This document shows positions 13,235 through 13,883 of a DNA stretch of 13,883 bases, in pieces. A program made the translations under genes and the position numbers. The stretch is from positions 1 through 13,883 of the forward strand of contig DJWQ01000236.1 in NCBI GenBank assembly GCA_002441045.1. The letters are read 5' to 3'. The DNA comes from Firmicutes bacterium UBA6226 (lineage in GTDB: Bacteria > Bacillota_A > Clostridia > Peptostreptococcales > Acidaminobacteraceae). The notes beneath the pieces were generated by a model that was not told the DNA's origin, did no database searches, and was given only the letters and a program-made list of their open reading frames with translations. Numbering within the stretch: position 1 is the stretch's first letter; each line of letters begins with the position of its first letter.

Positions 13235-13301
13235 AAAAATAATCCTGCATTCAAAATCACTAGAGGTTTAAAACTCTAAAGATTTTGAATGCAGGATTTT
13301 T
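13233..13301. terminator. Bidirectional intrinsic terminator between yhaM and the SEC-C gene
   Basis: An 18 bp perfect inverted repeat (13241-13258 with 13281-13298) contains an inner stem TAGAG/CTCTA (13261-13265 with 13274-13278). It is followed by Ts on the plus strand (13297-13301) and by seven Ts on the minus strand (13233-13239). The convergent genes on both sides use the same hairpin. Confidence 0.92.
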
Positions 13302-13326
13302 AAATCATGAATCAAGTTGAACGGTT

Positions 13327-13845
13327 TTATTCTTTATCAATACAGCATTTTTTGTATTTTTTTCCGCTGCCACATGGACAAGGATCATTTCTTCCAACTT
13401 TATTTTCTACTCTAACAGTAACTGAGCTTACATATTCAGCTTTAATAGCTTTCATTTGCTCTTTTGTTAAAATATCATTCCAAAGTGGAATCTGATGTAA
13501 CCAAGTTGCTTTTGCTTTGTGCATGTTTAAGAATAATTTTTCAAAATCGATTGTAAAGTTAAGCTCTGACTCTTCAGTCATTTCCTCGAGTGAAGGTTCT
13601 TCTTTCAAGCTTGTATGGATACCGTCGATAAAACCAATTGCTAACATTGGTTCGAGTTCGTATTTTTCACCAAATGATTTAACTGTGCCAGTAATTGTGT
13701 CTACGCCATTTTCAACTTTTTGAGCTAAGATATCTTCGTAGATGCCCTTTTCGTGAGCAAGATAGGCGTTCCAAAATTCTTCTGATTGCGCTTGAGTAAG
13801 TCCTTTACCTTCGAGTATAGCATTCCATTGTTCTAATAATGACAT
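13327..13845 (-). CDS. SEC-C zinc-binding domain protein, otherwise unknown
   Basis: Protein of 172 residues. The last 25 residues are a SEC-C motif, [17 protein letters not shown], with zinc ligands Cys156, Cys158, Cys167 and Cys168 (the last position is often Cys or His). This motif is also found at the end of SecA and in many small proteins, where it may bind SecB, ribosomes or other partners. Residues 1-145 are soluble, mostly helical and acidic; I do not recognise a domain there, and SecA itself is excluded by size. ATG 13845 has AAGGAGGGG about 6 bases upstream. The gene converges on yhaM and shares its terminator. Its promoter lies at or beyond the window edge. The molecular function is unknown. 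Confidence 0.88.
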   Translation of the reverse strand: MSLLEQWNAILEGKGLTQAQSEEFWNAYLAHEKGIYEDILAQKVENGVDTITGTVKSFGEKYELEPMLAIGFIDGIHTSLKEEPSLEEMTEESELNFTIDFEKLFLNMHKAKATWLHQIPLWNDILTKEQMKAIKAEYVSSVTVRVENKVGRNDPCPCGSGKKYKKCCIDKE

Positions 13846-13883
13846 AATGCCCCTCCTTCTAAATTTCCGAAATTAAGTCTATC

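Noticed and set aside
13307..13723. Plus-strand ORFs opposite the SEC-C gene.
   Set aside because: They are antisense to a gene with an intact Cys-rich zinc motif and a strong ribosome binding site, and they follow directly on a terminator.

Overview
The window looks like chromosomal DNA of a low-GC Gram-positive anaerobe, most likely in the Clostridia. The evidence is AT-rich coding sequence, strong AGGAGG-type ribosome binding sites, frequent TTG/GTG starts, a lipoprotein thioredoxin paired with CcdA, a YhaM-type exoribonuclease, a cyclic-di-AMP synthase domain and a split Mrp/Mbh-type antiporter. I cannot name a genus from sequence alone. I see no transposase, phage gene, tRNA, rRNA or CRISPR array.

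Region 1 (22-4202, minus strand) is a tightly overlapping operon for a multisubunit cation/proton antiporter: mrpE, mrpF, mrpG, an MbhD-like subunit, an MbhE-like subunit, mrpB, mrpC and mrpD. This is the subunit order of archaeal Mbh/Mbx membrane complexes. No MrpA N-terminal (NuoL-like) subunit is present, and the operon runs towards the left edge, so its partner genes are probably just outside the window. Region 2 (4287-6801, minus) is a ccdA - TlpA-like lipoprotein - M42 aminopeptidase operon, with a near-consensus promoter in front and a strong hairpin terminator behind.

Region 3 (6839-8604) holds a minus-strand gene with a C-terminal diadenylate cyclase (DAC/DisA_N) domain. A small plus-strand membrane-protein ORF converges on it, and the two genes share the four bases CTAG as their stop codons. 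Upstream of the DAC gene is an unannotated RNA unit. It has an extended -10 promoter, a predicted transcript of about 120 nt folding into a long hairpin with a C-rich apical loop, and an intrinsic terminator 76 bases before the DAC start codon. It is either a stand-alone small RNA or a leader/attenuator of the DAC gene. This is the most interesting item in the window.

Region 4 (8709-13234, plus) holds a receiver-HDOD signalling protein, a cytoplasmic parvulin-type prolyl isomerase, a membrane-anchored M28 metallopeptidase and a YhaM-type 3'-5' exoribonuclease. Clear terminators follow the parvulin and yhaM genes. A bidirectional terminator separates yhaM from a convergent SEC-C domain protein at the right edge (13327-13845, minus).
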